Source: Karalla daura (taxonomy: Eukaryota > Chordata > Actinopteri > Chaetodontiformes > Leiognathidae). From it: 64,000 bases of DNA. The translations under genes and the position numbers were made by a program. The notes under the pieces are model-generated. The model was not told where the DNA came from. It searched no databases and saw only the letters and a program-made list of their open reading frames with translations. Location of the stretch: positions 9,162,497 through 9,226,496 of the forward strand of contig CM055188.1 in the NCBI GenBank assembly GCA_029224185.1, written 5' to 3'. Below, in pieces: positions 1 through 19,464 of this stretch (position 1 is the stretch's first letter; the number at the start of each line of letters is the position of its first letter).

Positions 1-3000
1 CGGAAGGTAGTGAGCTATAAGTGCAAGGATGTAGCTCAGTTGTTGGAAGCAATTGTGTGGTTCAGATTTGATGCAGGCAGAACAATCTGAATCTGAAGAG
101 TTAGCAGGAAGATGGACTGTCTGTGTAGTTTACAGAGTGAGTGGTTACTTGTGGTTATGTTGCTGAGATATTTACTTGTTATACTCAGTGGGCTGGGGTC
201 TCATGGCAGCTGACATAGATCTGTTATCAGGTTCAGGACTCTGCACCTCCTCTCTGTCCAGTTCATCTTCTGATTCCAGCAGACTGTGCACCTCCTCATT
301 TAATTCCTCCCTGCTCCTCCTCAGATCCTCTCTGCTCTGGCTCTTCTTGGATCTACCCACTTCAACTGCTTTCCCATAATTACCTGAAACAAACAGTAAC
401 AATATGTCGTTCAAGGATTTTATACTAGAAACAAAATTCCTTCAAACAATACTTATTAGGGCTAATCAGGGCTAAGGTGAATCGATTTACTCAGTTCTAA
501 CAAGTGATGATTTTCCATTTTCCTTTATTTTCTTCTGGACTGTTGGCCAGACACTAGGGGCTAATATTGGTGGGTGCAGATGTCTCTGTAAAATCATAAT
601 TGTCATTTCTATTACACAGAAGACAATACTCACCAATGGAGAGCTCAAAGGTCACTGGTTTAGTGCCGACTGATGGATCCATCATTGTAACTTCAAACAG
701 AGATCCAAACAACAGAAAGTCTTCCCTCTCTCCCAGAAAACCCTGGGGGCAAAAAAAGAGGAAAAAAAGCCATGAGCACTCTCATCATATATGAACAGGT
801 TACCTGTAGCATTTAATTCCACATAAAGAGTTAATAAAAAGATAAAAAGTTTATGTAAATTCTATGCAGGTGATACTCCCTTAAATATTTTGTTAAAACA
901 AATGTGTATTGCACGTCAGTGCAGTATATATATTTGAAGACAAAATGAAAAGATGAATTATTTAAGTTAATCTCTGAAGTATTGGGTATTTGTTTGGAAT
1001 TTGTCATTATTTATGATGATGATGATGGCGGTGCCAGCACTGACCTCAGGGAGTGGATGTGTTTCTTCAACCTCCACCGTAACTGCCTCTGGTACCTCAA
1101 CTCCTGCGTCTCCTGACTCCTCAGCCATTCCACTGGCAGCTGCAGATATGAAGACAAAAAAAAACAATGAATCAACTGAATCAACAAAGGCCTCAACTTC
1201 ACCTGAGGTGTAATGTCATGGTCAACAGAGACTGCTTTTTCAGACGATACTGAGACATAATAACAATACTGAGACAGAATAACAATTCTGTCTGCCTATA
1301 AATGAGATGAGTTAATTGGATTGTTCCAGAATCTTTGGCATTAGTAGAAAGTAGAGTTTTATTCCTCAATGTTTTCAGCCGGTGGGCAGCAAGGCAAGAC
1401 GTTCAAATCATTAACCAAACTCTGAATTTGCTCTTCTCTGGAAACTGACCTTCTGTGTCGTTTGCCTTGCTGCTTTTTTTCTTTTTCAGTCCTAATTTTC
1501 CCAGCGCCCCTTTCATCTTCAGGGACACAAAGGAAAGAGTCAATGATGCAAGACCTGATGGAATTATTTTTACAGTCATATCGTGTATCATAGTAGAAAT
1601 ATCAAAGCAGCTTCATAGTTAATTAGATAATCATGTTTGCCAAAAGATAGCAACACAGTGATTCTAACTAAACATGGTACTTCAGTATTGACACAATGAT
1701 GAAAAGCAAGAAGGACAAGGTACCTTTCCTAGAGAGAGTGGTCCTTGACCATCTGGAGTGACGGCTGAGGGGGAGCTGTAAACCTCCACAGAAAGTGCAA
1801 GGAGAATGCGACCTCGGTAGAAAATTCCTTCACCCAAACCCTCATTCAAAGCCTAGAGATGAGAAATGGTCAACCCAATTTTACCAGTGCTGACACAAAC
1901 AATCCCTTCTTTATCTTTAACTCTGAAAACACAAGTTTAAAAAATATCCACTTAAATGTCACATCTGGTTTTGTCCTGTCTTCGTTACCTGGTGAACATC
2001 TCCAAGTGTTGAATTCTGAGGAGAGCCGTACAGATTGACCCAACAAGGACCAAAGGTTGGGTTAAACCCTGCAGATAGAGACACAGATGTGTCTCAAATA
2101 GACAAATCATGGCCAAATAATGGAAGATTCAACAGAACCTATTGTAAAACTAGAGGTCTGTCGCACATACAAGCTTGTGTGAAAATGCCGCTCTGTTCTA
2201 TGCCACTCTGTATGTACAAAGGGCAGGACGTACCATTGCGGGTGGGATCAGAAATCTGCTGTAGGTCCAAGTAGTGTGTAGCCAGAGCAATGTCTCCCAT
2301 CTTTGCATCATCAAGGATCTGTACTTTTATTCTCTGAGCCAATGGAGGAAATTGCTCTATGAAGGAGATCTCCTCATTCCAGACTGGACAGCTGGTGGCG
2401 GTGGCCACAGATGTCTCTCCCTGTATTCACACACATACTGTATATATCAATTTCCAGTACTCAGTCAAACCAGCCACAAGGTATATGTTTGACTTCTCTG
2501 TGACTTCTGGACCAGAAAGCTCTGCGCCAAAAGCTCCCACACTGTGTTAAGGGGCTCAAATTAGTTTGTCCAAGGCTAAAGTTGACCTTGACAAATGGTG
2601 CCACAATTCATCCATTACCTGGTTTGTAATCATAAGATTCTGCTAGTGTCTGTCTCCAGCACATATATGGGGACAGAGGAATAAACCTTGGACATAATGC
2701 CACCCCATCACAAGGCCCTTAGTCCAAACAGGATTTGAACCAGGGACATTCTAGCTTTGAGACCACAGTGCTATTCACCAATCCACTATGTCCCTTGAGC
2801 CTACAAACTCTACAAAGATTTTGTTCCCTCTTCCCTTAACTTTAATACAAATTTAGTAAAACATGTGTATTCATGTCTTAGTACCTGTTGTCCGGCAAAC
2901 GTGACCTGTACGTAGGGATCAATGAAGATCATACGGTCGGTGACCTTTGACATTTTAGCCATTAGCCCAGAGTCCATTGTAGGCAATCCCTCAGCCTTGT

Positions 3001-6000
3001 AGATCCGTACTCGGAATCGAGCCCATGGACGTTCAGCTGGCATGCCACGAGGAAGCAGCAGGTTCCTATGGCAAAATCACAGTGTTTTGACTCTGTAGCA
3101 ACAGCTGGACATAGGATCAAATTTGATGTTGGGGCCTTCTCAATGTGTTGTTAGTGACCTGTCAATGTCCTCACTGCCGTTGGCTGAAGTGCTCGGGGGC
3201 AGACTGGGCACGGCCAGAGAATCTCCCTTCATCAGCACATTGAGAGTGGCCTTGACAAAACCCTTGATCCCAGACCTGGTGTCTGCTGGGTCTGTGAGAG
3301 GAGCCCATTTCTGGTAAAAGCGATGGTCTGGAGATGCAGAGAAGTCAGCGGTCAGAGAGCACTGCAGTGTTTTGATGTTTTGATTAGAGCACTGCAGTGG
3401 GAGCATTACAAGTACCTGGCTGGTTGTACACAGTGGCTATGTCAATCTTAAAAGTTCCTATGTGAGTCATCAGGAAGGCCAGAGTCCGTCTATGGAACAC
3501 CTGAGGGAAGCAGACATTCTCTGAATGACATTCTCCGCGCTGTCGCCATGGTGACAGCAGTGGAAACACAAGCGAACAGTGAAACTTACCTTTATCTCTA
3601 CGACTTTATCAAACATGGTCTGTGAAAACTCCTGAAACTCAAACTGGAAATTCTGTGACAAGAAAAGAGGAGGATTTACAGTATTTTACCACATTGAACT
3701 ACCTACTACCATAGCTTCCTACTTCATGTCCACTGCACCTCATTATAGAAGGGGCAGTTGGTGGATTTCTGTGTCTGTGTGTTTTTCTTCTGATTTCCCA
3801 CACGGATGAAAACGGCAGGGTTGATGTTTAGTCCAGCAAGCCTCTGAGCCTCCAGGATATTCACATTCACCTGCATGGAACACACACAGACACACACAAT
3901 TAAACATGCACACAACTATTTAGTGTTGTGCTTTCCTTTGAATGCCTAGGAGCCCTGAGGGTGTATTTTGCATCAGAAAAACTAGAACTGAAGGAGCCCA
4001 GCCCACATTAGCAGGGCCTACTGTTTGCTTGTTCACATCAGAGTATTATAAAGAGACTCTGGCTCACTGTCAGACCCAGAAAAAGCCCAGCAGCAGAATA
4101 ATCCAGCAGCAGTTCAAAGTCCATGCCACATGTGAAAAGGGAGCCTTCAGAGAGCCTGCCTAATTTAGTGAACACGTTTTAAAGACTTGTCTGGGACCAT
4201 TCCCATGTTGGTGTGTTGTGTGTTCTGCAGAAGAATATATACAATAACCACTATTACAACCAAAAATATCTTTGCATTAAAAACCAAATGAATGCTGTTC
4301 ATTCATTTGGTTCTTAGAAAATCTGAATTAGCTGACTCCTGTGCCTGGCCGTTGTCTATAGCTGAGCAGAAATAGTACAAAATGGCTTTAGGGTTTGCAG
4401 ACACATCCAAAGGGGCGTAGACTCCAGGGAAGAGGGCAGAATGAGTAGACAGTCCAGGATCTGATTGGGGAAAAGTCAGATATGAAACAGTCAAAGATGA
4501 ACGAACTCACCTGGAAGCTCTGGATTCTAGGTGCTGCTGCAGCAACACTTCTGGACAATGGTCTGCAACGACTACACACAAAAACAGGCACAGTGTTGAC
4601 AGTCAGTCAGATAAGCAAATCGACTGGCAGGCAGAATTGTCTATACCTCAGCAGAGGAGTGAAAATGATGTTGGAGGCCTCCAAGTCCATCAAGTCATCA
4701 TCATAATCCTCATCGTCCTCATCATCATCTTCCTCTCCAGTTTGAAGCAGGCCACGGCCCAGACGCCGAGCCTCTTTGTCCAGTAGATTTTGACGGGCAA
4801 CATTTGAGGTTGGCTGACTAACAGGAGGAAGAAAAAATGACACTCACAGACTCTTTGAAAAGAAGAACTAAGCGTTTTCTGAAAGCAACAGGTTCAGAAA
4901 TCCATCAATATGAGATTATGTGTGACAATATGATTAAGTCTAGTCAACAATAATACACAAAAAAACAATAATAATAATAATAATAATAAATTCCCATTGT
5001 TCATCTAAATAGAATCAAATTAGGTAAATCCTTACCTCTCCAGATCATCAAATCCTTCATTCTTGATGACCACATCCGATCTGTGGATGAAAGAAGGAGG
5101 ACAAAAAAGTTGACATAAGGGAAAAGAATAATTTCTTCAGCCTGGTGCTTCGTCTCTTGGAGTAAACAAAGGTTTGCTGTTAAAAGTGTCACACCGCACG
5201 GGGTTGTCTCATCTTGGGTTATTGTTTCATCATTTCCTGTTTTATTGAGAAAGTCTAGCCCCCTCTTGTTTCAGGTCCCCTGTTCCTGATTCCTGATTGT
5301 ATCCACCTGTTTTTTGTTCTCAGTCTTTAGTATTTTGAATAGATTAACCTCTGACATTTAGGAGAGTTTTAAGTTAATGTTTTATTTATTTTTGTGAGAG
5401 ATTTGGATTTTGTTAAATTTTATACATTTTGTAACTTTTTATATAACTTTTTCCCTCCCTTTAAGAGTCTCCTTTAGTTCCATTAGCCTTAGTCACGTGT
5501 TCTCCCATTGAGGAGACACACTTGGATAGTTTTGTAGCCTTTTTGTAAATCACCTTGCCACCTTGAAGCTCCTTTCATCAAAGAAGGCAGTGCATGTGGT
5601 TTAGATTAAACTGACTGCCAAACTGACAAAGTTGTCAACACCCTCATTATCATAACTGTTATCAGCTTCCTAAGAACACTAGGTAAATTAAGACTTTTTG
5701 ACTCCCTGAAGCAACTGTGTAAAAACCTCTGACTCTCCTGACCAACGTGCTCAGCTTCACTCACTCGCATCAAGGCCAAAAGTGGTTTCAGAGTTGTTCA
5801 AAAGTGGTTCAGAGAAAATTATGTTTTTATTCAAGTTATCTTACACATCATCATCATCATCTTCATCATCTATCAGGAAGTCATGTCCATCCCAGCTTCC
5901 TGCTGCTCCCTCCACAGGATGATAGCGAATATCCAGCTCTACATAGATCTGCAGGGAGACAAGCAACATCACAACAACAGACAACAACCATTAGCACAAT

Positions 6001-6346
6001 GTCCTACACAAGGCTGTATGTGACTGTGTGTCTGTGTAAGTTCTTACATCAGTCAGACTGTAGTTGCCATCTGTGAGTGGTTCCCTTAGCCACAATCTCC
6101 CTGCAGTGACAACATGCTGGAGACTGACAATCAGTCTACCAAGCAGTCTACACATGAGCACACACACACACACACACACATACGCATACATACACCTTCC
6201 TTATTAGTATGAACCATAGGAGGTGAATGTTTTTGTGGTCAACTGTGTGTGAGTTACCTGTTGGAGAAAACTTTACTGCAATTGTAAACACTGACAGACA
6301 GAACTTCTTCTCTGATCACTTTACCATAGTGAGGCCAACGGAATTC

Positions 6347-6388
<42 letters not shown>

Positions 6389-6680
6389 ACACACATTCAC
6401 ATCCATGCAAGCACATACACAGACACAAATTTGTGAAGAAAATACATATAAAAAAAAATCTCCAAATCCTGAAACAATACAAAGAATATTTTCTTCAGAG
6501 AACTTTTTAGAAGGAGAAAAAGAGGAGGACGAAGAAGAATAGGAAGAAACTACATTGATCCTTCTAGGAGGTTCCAGTCAGGAACCTTGACTTTGCAAAT
6601 GTAAAGTTCAGGAAACATAAAGACATTACTTGTTAAAGGTCCACAATGATTCAGTCTTATCACATTTCTATACTGAGACT

Positions 6681-6737
<57 letters not shown>

Positions 6738-7172
6738 GGTCACACCTGAAGAGTAAACAGCAGCCTGACTTAATGGAAACAGAAAGAAATATAGCTTTAA
6801 CACTAGGAGTACAGATACTCTGGACTCAGTGAACAGCTTTGATAAGTCAAACTGTATGGGAAGGAGACCAAACCACTGAACTTCTGATAGGTGGTGGACC
6901 ACTTAACCTCCTCAGTCACATGTCACGTATCTCCAGTTTTACATTTAACAGCTCTCGTGTTTGATTAGACCAGAAGCTCAGCCAGGTCCCATACAGCACG
7001 GTAGAATAAGGTAGAATCCCATCAATTACAGATGTCTGTGTATGTGTGTGGTGAAGGAGTGGTTGTGTATGAATGTGTGTTCTGTAGGAGTGGTGCAGTT
7101 CCTTATCAGCTCTATTAAAATAGTTTAAATCTGAGACACACAAACAACTGCAGCTACCTGCTTTAACACACA

Positions 7173-7204
<32 letters not shown>

Positions 7205-8250
7205 TACACACACACATACCAGAGGTGCAATCTAAAATTTCAGCATGTCAGATGAGATCTTTGTCATGTTTCTTGTGTCCCTTTCAGTCATTACAGGGTT
7301 TTGCCAGCAGCATTGGCTGGATATTACAGCAACACAGTGGTAATGTTGCCATAGCTGTGCACTTGGCTCTGAGTGGTCTGAGTGGGTCCACAGTGGACAC
7401 AGGTGTACTGACCTCGTTGAAGATGGCCACATTCTCACACTGCAGGACCCGTGTCTTGTAGGTGAAACCTGGAGGACAGACAGACACTGAGACAGGTAAC
7501 CAGAGCAACTGATGCTTCAGGCTCTGTCTAGGTCTAGCAATAGGATAGCAATAGGCCGTTTTTCCTGTGAAAAGTTCCTGTTGAGGAACTTTTTGTAAAG
7601 CAAGGACACCAGATTGGACCACCAACACTTTCATTGTTTTTATGCTGTGATGCTGCGGTGAACTTATAATATTTTCCATATCTCTTAAAGTCAGATGAAC
7701 ACTTCAGCAGTGTTTGCTTCCTGCCATCACAATCTCCTTACTCTAGCCCTTCAGACAGTACAGAGCTTCTAACTCTGTACTAGCTTCTAAGTGTGCTTTG
7801 TACTCTTTAGTATCCTAATAATATTTATTTAATTTCTTCTCATTTAATTTTCTCTTTATCATGTATTTAATAATGTAAGTGTCTCTGAGCATCTGTAAAA
7901 ATGCTACAATGATCACAATAACATATATAATAGTCATTCCTGTCTGTCAACACCTTATTTTCCAAACTGAACAAAACAAATGGACTGAAAATGTGTTATT
8001 GAGCATACTGGCTATAAAAATACTTGTACGTCATATAAACTGAGCAGTACTTTGGCACTGTGGATCTTTGAGAGCGGAACATCTTATCTTTTAAACAATC
8101 TGAGAAGCCATAGTGAAAAAAGCAATCATCTCAAGAGGTCTATGTAGAGGTATACACAGTGTTACTCTCACCTCTGAAGGAGAGTTCCACCTTTCTGTCA
8201 CATCGTCCTGGAAGATTGGATATCCTCTTAAGGTTCACTGTGATGGACAT
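1..8250 (-). CDS. fer1l4: Ferlin family protein, fer1l4 (5' half, runs off the left edge)
   Basis: Multi-C2 membrane protein of the ferlin family, whose members act in calcium-dependent vesicle fusion and membrane repair. Coding exons (high to low): 8172-8250 (ATG at 8250), 7413-7468, 6258-6346, 6048-6147, 5845-5948, 5036-5080, 4647-4817, 4511-4571, 3739-3870, 3590-3652, 3416-3500, 3159-3327, 2885-3065, 2234-2420, 1989-2068, 1724-1852, 1450-1516, 1045-1139, 634-742, 185-383, and 1-14. Phases agree across all junctions, giving about 738 residues of a family that is usually 1,800-2,000. Seen: C2A at the N terminus (MSITVNLKRISNLPGR, then EFRWPHYGKV), an acidic DEDDDDD-type linker, C2B (ILEAQRLAGLNINPAVFIRV; STNCPFYNE), C2C (RPWARFRVRIYKAEGLP, FIDPYVQVTFAGQ), and the FLLFGSLFE segment after it. 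The first coding exon matches the otoferlin/FER1L-type start. The symbol rests on cpne1-rbm12-nfs1 synteny; fer1l6 or otoferlin-like are the alternatives. The frame is intact, whereas I recall human FER1L4 as a pseudogene. Confidence 0.88.
2590..2795 (-). repeat. Old tRNA-derived SINE-like interspersed repeat
   Basis: Lies in a fer1l4 intron. Read on the minus strand it runs through a diverged form of the common fish repeat head (a 'gtggattggtgaatagcactgtg' type block shortened here to its idea: box-A-like start, then ctggttcaaatcc as a box-B-like motif) and ends near 2600 with a tggatg-type tail. The family was recognised from memory only. Confidence 0.4.
4965..4989 (+). repeat. (AAT)n microsatellite
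   Basis: About eight ATA/AAT units in the fer1l4 intron upstream of the 4647-4817 exon. Simple repeat with no other content seen. Confidence 0.85.
6350..6394 (+). repeat. (AC)n microsatellite abutting a fer1l4 splice acceptor
   Basis: Dinucleotide array with one GA interruption. It starts four bases upstream of the acceptor of the fer1l4 exon 6258-6346. On the transcribed strand it is a (GT)n tract running straight into the terminal gcag. Confidence 0.95.
6683..6734 (+). repeat. (GA)n microsatellite
   Basis: About 26 pure GA units in a fer1l4 intron between the exons at 6258-6346 and 7413-7468. Confidence 0.95.
7165..7217 (+). repeat. (CA)n microsatellite, interrupted
   Basis: CA units with several TA interruptions, in the same fer1l4 intron as the (GA)n array at 6683. 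Confidence 0.9.
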
Positions 8251-10768
8251 GGTGCTGCTGATTCCTGATACACCTGCCTACATCATGTCTCTGAACTTTC
8301 CTTGTACGTCTTTTCTGTGTGCTCCCTTCAGCTGTCAGAAACTAAATACTGTGGGTGTTTTCTGTCCAAGAGCAGTTACATGTGCGTGTGTGTGTCTGTT
8401 AGGGCAGGTCCTCTCTACTGTTTGAGAAGGCAAATAGAGTTGCTCAACGAGTTTCCTCCTTAGAACACACATGAACACACACAGGGAGATACAGTCACAT
8501 ATTCACTTTAATTCAGTAGATGGTAATGTGAGTTTGGTTCACCATTTTTACAGGTCAGGCTTCACAGACCTTGGAATCGACCTGTGATGGCTCATCTTCA
8601 TCACATTAACTACAACAACAACAACAGCTTCACAAGACACTGATTCTTTTTGTTTTCCAATGTAGTTTTATTGTCAGGCAGCATTCATACAGACTTAATG
8701 TTTTTGGTTACACTGGTTGCAATGATAAGTAGCTGCAGAGTACTCATTATCAGTAAGACGAGGCGCGAGTGGTCACATGACGCTATGAATGGTGCAGGTA
8801 AACGTTAAGAGTAAAATATGATTGTGGAATTAAATCACAGTGAGCGGCACTGCTGAGATGTCATTGTGGGAGGTGTTGTTCATCTCGATATGCTGAGCAG
8901 TTTTGTCTGTTTGCCTCTCTCCATCAAAAAACCTCCTTTGCTTCCCCTGAAGTGGTCAAACGTGTCTCTTTTGCTTGATGAGGTCACAGCACCATGTGAC
9001 TCACAGCCTGCTGCAATTTCTTACAAATCCCCCCCCCCAAAAAAGAAAAACTTAACTGACTTGACCTTTTTGTTTCCTAGATTGTGAAAATGCTTCTCAA
9101 ATAGTTTTCATTTTGATTTTGTGATTTAAAATCTGATCCAACTGTTAGTATTCATATTAGTTTTTTGTTAGACATAGCAAATAACTATCATCAAAATCAA
9201 ACTTGTGATTTTTTTTTTTACTTTATAAAGTGCTCTTGACTCTTTGCAAAACTGCTATTGTAAAAAAAAAAAATCAGTTCAACATCCAGCACACTCTTTG
9301 AAAACTCTTGCTATATCCAGTAAACATTTTTCTACTACATGGGCTGGTGGTTATAAGCAGACTGTAACTAGCAACAGGAAACACTTTCTGTTCGGTCCAA
9401 AACCATCCCATCACATGTCAAGGCTCAAACAATGGCAACTAGCTATGCAATATAAAACACATATTCAAGTAAAACAAACAACTGATATGTGACAAATTTG
9501 CTTATAACATTCAACCACATTGCAGTCTTTCAGCACATGGCTCAAAAACTCAGCAAAGAAAATGGGCTTATCTGCCTTTGACCTCTGTCTCGGACAGAGA
9601 TCTCAGACATCATTGGCTGTTGGGCGGTCTCCTCAACCTTGTGGCACTATTATTGGCATGATCTTTCAGCAGAGTGCAGAAATCATTGATAGTCATCTCA
9701 TTTATTTCCTGCTTTGACACCATTATATGTGTGTGAACAGCAATTTGTCATACTATCCTTTATTGTCCTTCAAAGTCTTTTACAACTGTTGTTTCAAGCT
9801 GAAAAAAATAGAAACCAATCATGAGGGCAGACCCCCTTAAACAAAAAAATACTAACAATACAGGATAAAGACATTTCCCTTTAATGAAGCAGGCCTGGCA
9901 CACAGTCTAAGGTATCCTTACAAAAAAGAGCACCCAAAAAATACCTGTCAATACAGCAAAGGCATCACCTGTGAAAGGTTGAGATGAATTCTAGGCCAAT
10001 GATGAAGCTGCACATGAAGGGTTTAGCAGGAATTCTTTACTCAGCAGTGTGGTTTAATCATATAAACTTTATGTGAGGCTTCGCTATGGTAATTAAGAGT
10101 TTTGACACTTTTTGACGTGTGTATGTGTTCAAGTCACTTTAGTATCATAGGTTTGAGGCTTTATATGTCAGGTGAGAAAGTCTTTTAAACAGTAAAGAAA
10201 CATAATGTATGTTCACACAGACCCAGGATAGTGCCGTGTTCATGTGGGATGAAAGGTTACAGAAGTTATGACTTCCAAATGCTCAAATCGCTGTATAATA
10301 ATGTAATATTACTGTATTGACGTAGCAACTTGGTCTAGTTGCTGTACATTTCGACGTGGGAGTTGGAAATAAAAAGTGTTTATGTTCATACTGTTGGTTG
10401 CAGAGAACATGTAATACGAGCCCTCTGTGCCAAGATGGCAGCATCGACAAACTAGGGTCATCAGGCTACATTCATGACTACAGAAATAAGTACTAAGGCA
10501 ATAGTGTGACAGCTAGCATAGAGAATATATCATTTCATTCATTATAAGTTTCCAGCATAGGCTAAGTGCAAAGTAGTGACACCTGGTCAGTAAAGCTAAT
10601 CAGAGCCAAATACACACACACACACTCACACACGGCATGTCTTAAAAGTGCATGAACGCAAATGGGAACGTCTTCAAGATGCTGCTGTGGGATATTATTA
10701 TTGATATTAAAGTGAAGCAAAATACACACCCCCACCCCCAAGTCAAGGGTGGGTATGGGTGTGGGTGT

Positions 10769-10836
<68 letters not shown>

Positions 10837-11201
10837 CTCTCTGCTGATTTAGCACATTTGGAAAATCCTTGGGTCTACATACTTAGTATATCGGCAACAG
10901 GGGGAAATAAATCAATAATCTATAATACATCTTTATCATTTAGTACAAATAGAATCTGGAAGCTAAATTATTATAAAAGTGATTACAAAAAACTGGCATG
11001 ACATCCAGATTGGCTAGCAGCTAATACCTGCATTATGATTGGCTGAAATTCTGTGCAAAAAGAGGATTGGTCTCTGAATGATGGTCGACTTTGCAAGTGA
11101 AAGCACAGCAAAGGGGACATGGCTGGTCTGTGAAAGAAGGTTAGCGGTATGGGCTGGGAGTGCATAGGCAGAGTGCAGTTAAGGAATGGTGAGAGCAGCA
11201 T
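8251..11201. other. Intergenic: fer1l4 5' flank and cpne1 3' flank
   Basis: Holds the upstream flank of fer1l4 (no TATA box or CpG island recognised) and the 3' flank or 3'UTR of cpne1. I see no convincing gene: the ORFs here are short, low in complexity or lack splice context. A (GT)n array lies at 10769-10834. A minus-strand AATAAA (TTTATT on plus) near 9702 is one possible cpne1 polyadenylation signal. Confidence 0.6.
10769..10834 (+). repeat. (GT)33 microsatellite
   Basis: Uninterrupted GT array, preceded by a GGGTGT/GGGTAT variant block from about 10747, about 370 bases downstream of the cpne1 stop codon. Probably within or next to the cpne1 3'UTR. Confidence 0.95.
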
Positions 11202-17492
<6,291 letters not shown>

Positions 17493-18690
17493 CTGAGCAG
17501 AGAGAAACCAGGAGTCAGACCAGAATATATGCAAGCTCTGACACAATAACTTTGGATCTCACAGTGGGTCACATAATGGGCAGGATTGAAAAACAAACAA
17601 ATTACTGAGTCAGGAAACAACTCAAATATGAGGAATATTCACTTTTCACTTACATTTGAGTCTTCTGCTAATTTGTGAACTCAGACACAATGCCCTCAGC
17701 GTACTTCAGTGACAACAGTGTAGCATTTGTGTGAGCAGAGAGGCACTAGATCTGCTGAGGTCCAACCACATCCTCCTACCTTCAGGACTACAACCAACGC
17801 ACACCTGAGTGATGAAGCTCTGACAGATAAGTGTGTGTGTGGGTGGAGCCAGAGGAGTGTCTTTCAGCTGTAAATGCTTTTCCATCAGTTTAACTGACCA
17901 GTGGAGAAAACTGTATTCATATGGTTTGCGACGCTTAAATTCGTTTGCAATAAAAGTGAATAATCATGATCATCTCCAATCGTTACCAACAATCTGCAGT
18001 TAGGTAAAAAGTGTGATCTTCTTTTCCCAAGCGGCTTACTAATGTTGCTCTTTGACGTTAAACGCACTTTACATAGTAGTGAATGTGTAGGGACGATTCT
18101 GGACAACTCTATCTTGCCACACATGCAAAGGACGTGGTTCATATCTTTAAGTCACACAAACCGAGTGGAGTTCGCTATTAATTTTATGCACAAGCAGTTA
18201 GAAAGTGGAGCTGGGCTCTCGGATGAACAAACTCTCATTAGGTTAGTCACTACGCACAAGAAAAGTTAATAAAATGAAACCATAGTCTAAAGGTGCCAGT
18301 TACATAAAACAGAGAGAAGCGGCAGATCCTCGCATTCCGGGCGACCATAAATCGGAAGGGCGGAGGTTCAACATAAGCAGAGGGTGCGCGCTGCCGAAAT
18401 CAATTTCTGGCAGCAATCAACTTTTGGCACGAAACAATAAAGACACACTTTCACAAACACACCATTAAGTCAACAGTAACTTTGTAAATCACCTTATCAG
18501 GGCAGTGGTGTTTTATCGTCTCCAAACGACAGGATCAAACACGAAGGTGGAGTTCAAATACTCAGGCTGAAATAAGAAATTACACCTCTTCAGAGACAAT
18601 AAACGCACCCAGAAGCGAATCAACAACGGGTAAATCACACTGTTACGCCTCTTAATACAAATATACAAAGTTTAAACACAGTGTCTCTAC
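17493..18690 (-). other. cpne1 intron 1 (5'UTR intron)
   Basis: Stretch between the coding start exon and the predicted non-coding first exon. No gene, long repeat or RNA gene was recognised in it. Confidence 0.5.
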
Positions 18691-18860
18691 CTGAGTCACA
18701 CAGATGATCGTTGATCTCCGCTAAAACAGCTTTAGCGTGTAGGGAGCGGCTCACAGACACGCCGGCCTCTGATTGGTCGGGCGACCACACAACTACGTCC
18801 TGATTGGCTAACAAGAACGTCGCTCACGCCCTCCACTCTGGGAGGGGGAGGCTGCGTCGT
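18691..18860 (-). promoter_or_regulatory. cpne1: cpne1 promoter and non-coding first exon, paired CCAAT boxes
   Basis: A strong minus-strand donor (CAG then gtagag, exon end 18691) marks a 5'UTR exon that splices to the acceptor directly before the cpne1 ATG. The sequence beside it is CpG-rich and has no TATA box. Two ATTGG pentamers at 18772-18776 and 18803-18807 read CCAAT on the transcribed strand, 31 bases apart; NF-Y-bound promoters often show such spacing. The transcription start is not defined by sequence alone. Confidence 0.6.
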
Positions 18861-19419
18861 GTGTAAAGATCATGGATAGACACATGAAACCTCCGTCTCC
18901 GTACCTTCAGCATAAAAGAGCAATGCGCGTTTAAATCAGCTCATTAGAGCATGCCGAGTATTCACGCTGCCAACCACGCTAGGGACATCATCTCATGCGT
19001 AACACAGGGTCAAAAACAAGACGAAGCTCCACCATTTTTGCAGTCCTAGACACGTGTCTTCATATACTGTACAGGTTCACACTTTTATTTTAAAAAGATA
19101 CAACACACACACACGGTAGCCGGAAGTGCTTTCAGTGACGCAAGAAGCGTAGTGATGAATCAGCCGCAGAGTTGTGCTGGAGTGACTAGAGGGTGAAGGG
19201 AAGAGAGTCGAGCCAAGGAGAGCCAGAGCATGGGATCACAGAGCAAAGTCATTGCAGTAGGAGCCAGCCTCTGAATGGGGCACACACTCACTTTATTCGC
19301 CATGAGCTGCACAACCACAGCAAAGTCAGAGGAGACAAAGACAAGCACAGCACATAGTGGGGCGTGCAGTACAGTGTTGCGCGCGCACACACGTACACAC
19401 ACATTTCACAGAGCGAGCT

Positions 19420-19464
19420 AAGGCGATGCAGTCCCACACACAAAGGCGATGCAGTCCCACACAC
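19420..19464 (+). repeat. Two-copy 23-bp tandem repeat
   Basis: The 22-base block starting aaggcgatgcagtccc occurs at 19420-19441 and again at 19443-19464, identical, with period 23. It lies in the 5' flank of cpne1. Confidence 0.9.

Noticed and set aside
10562..10855. 97-codon frame of Thr-His repeats
   Set aside because: Pure translation of the (GT)n/(CA)n microsatellite. The same holds for frames at 16136-16392, 37822-38004 and 56250-56671.
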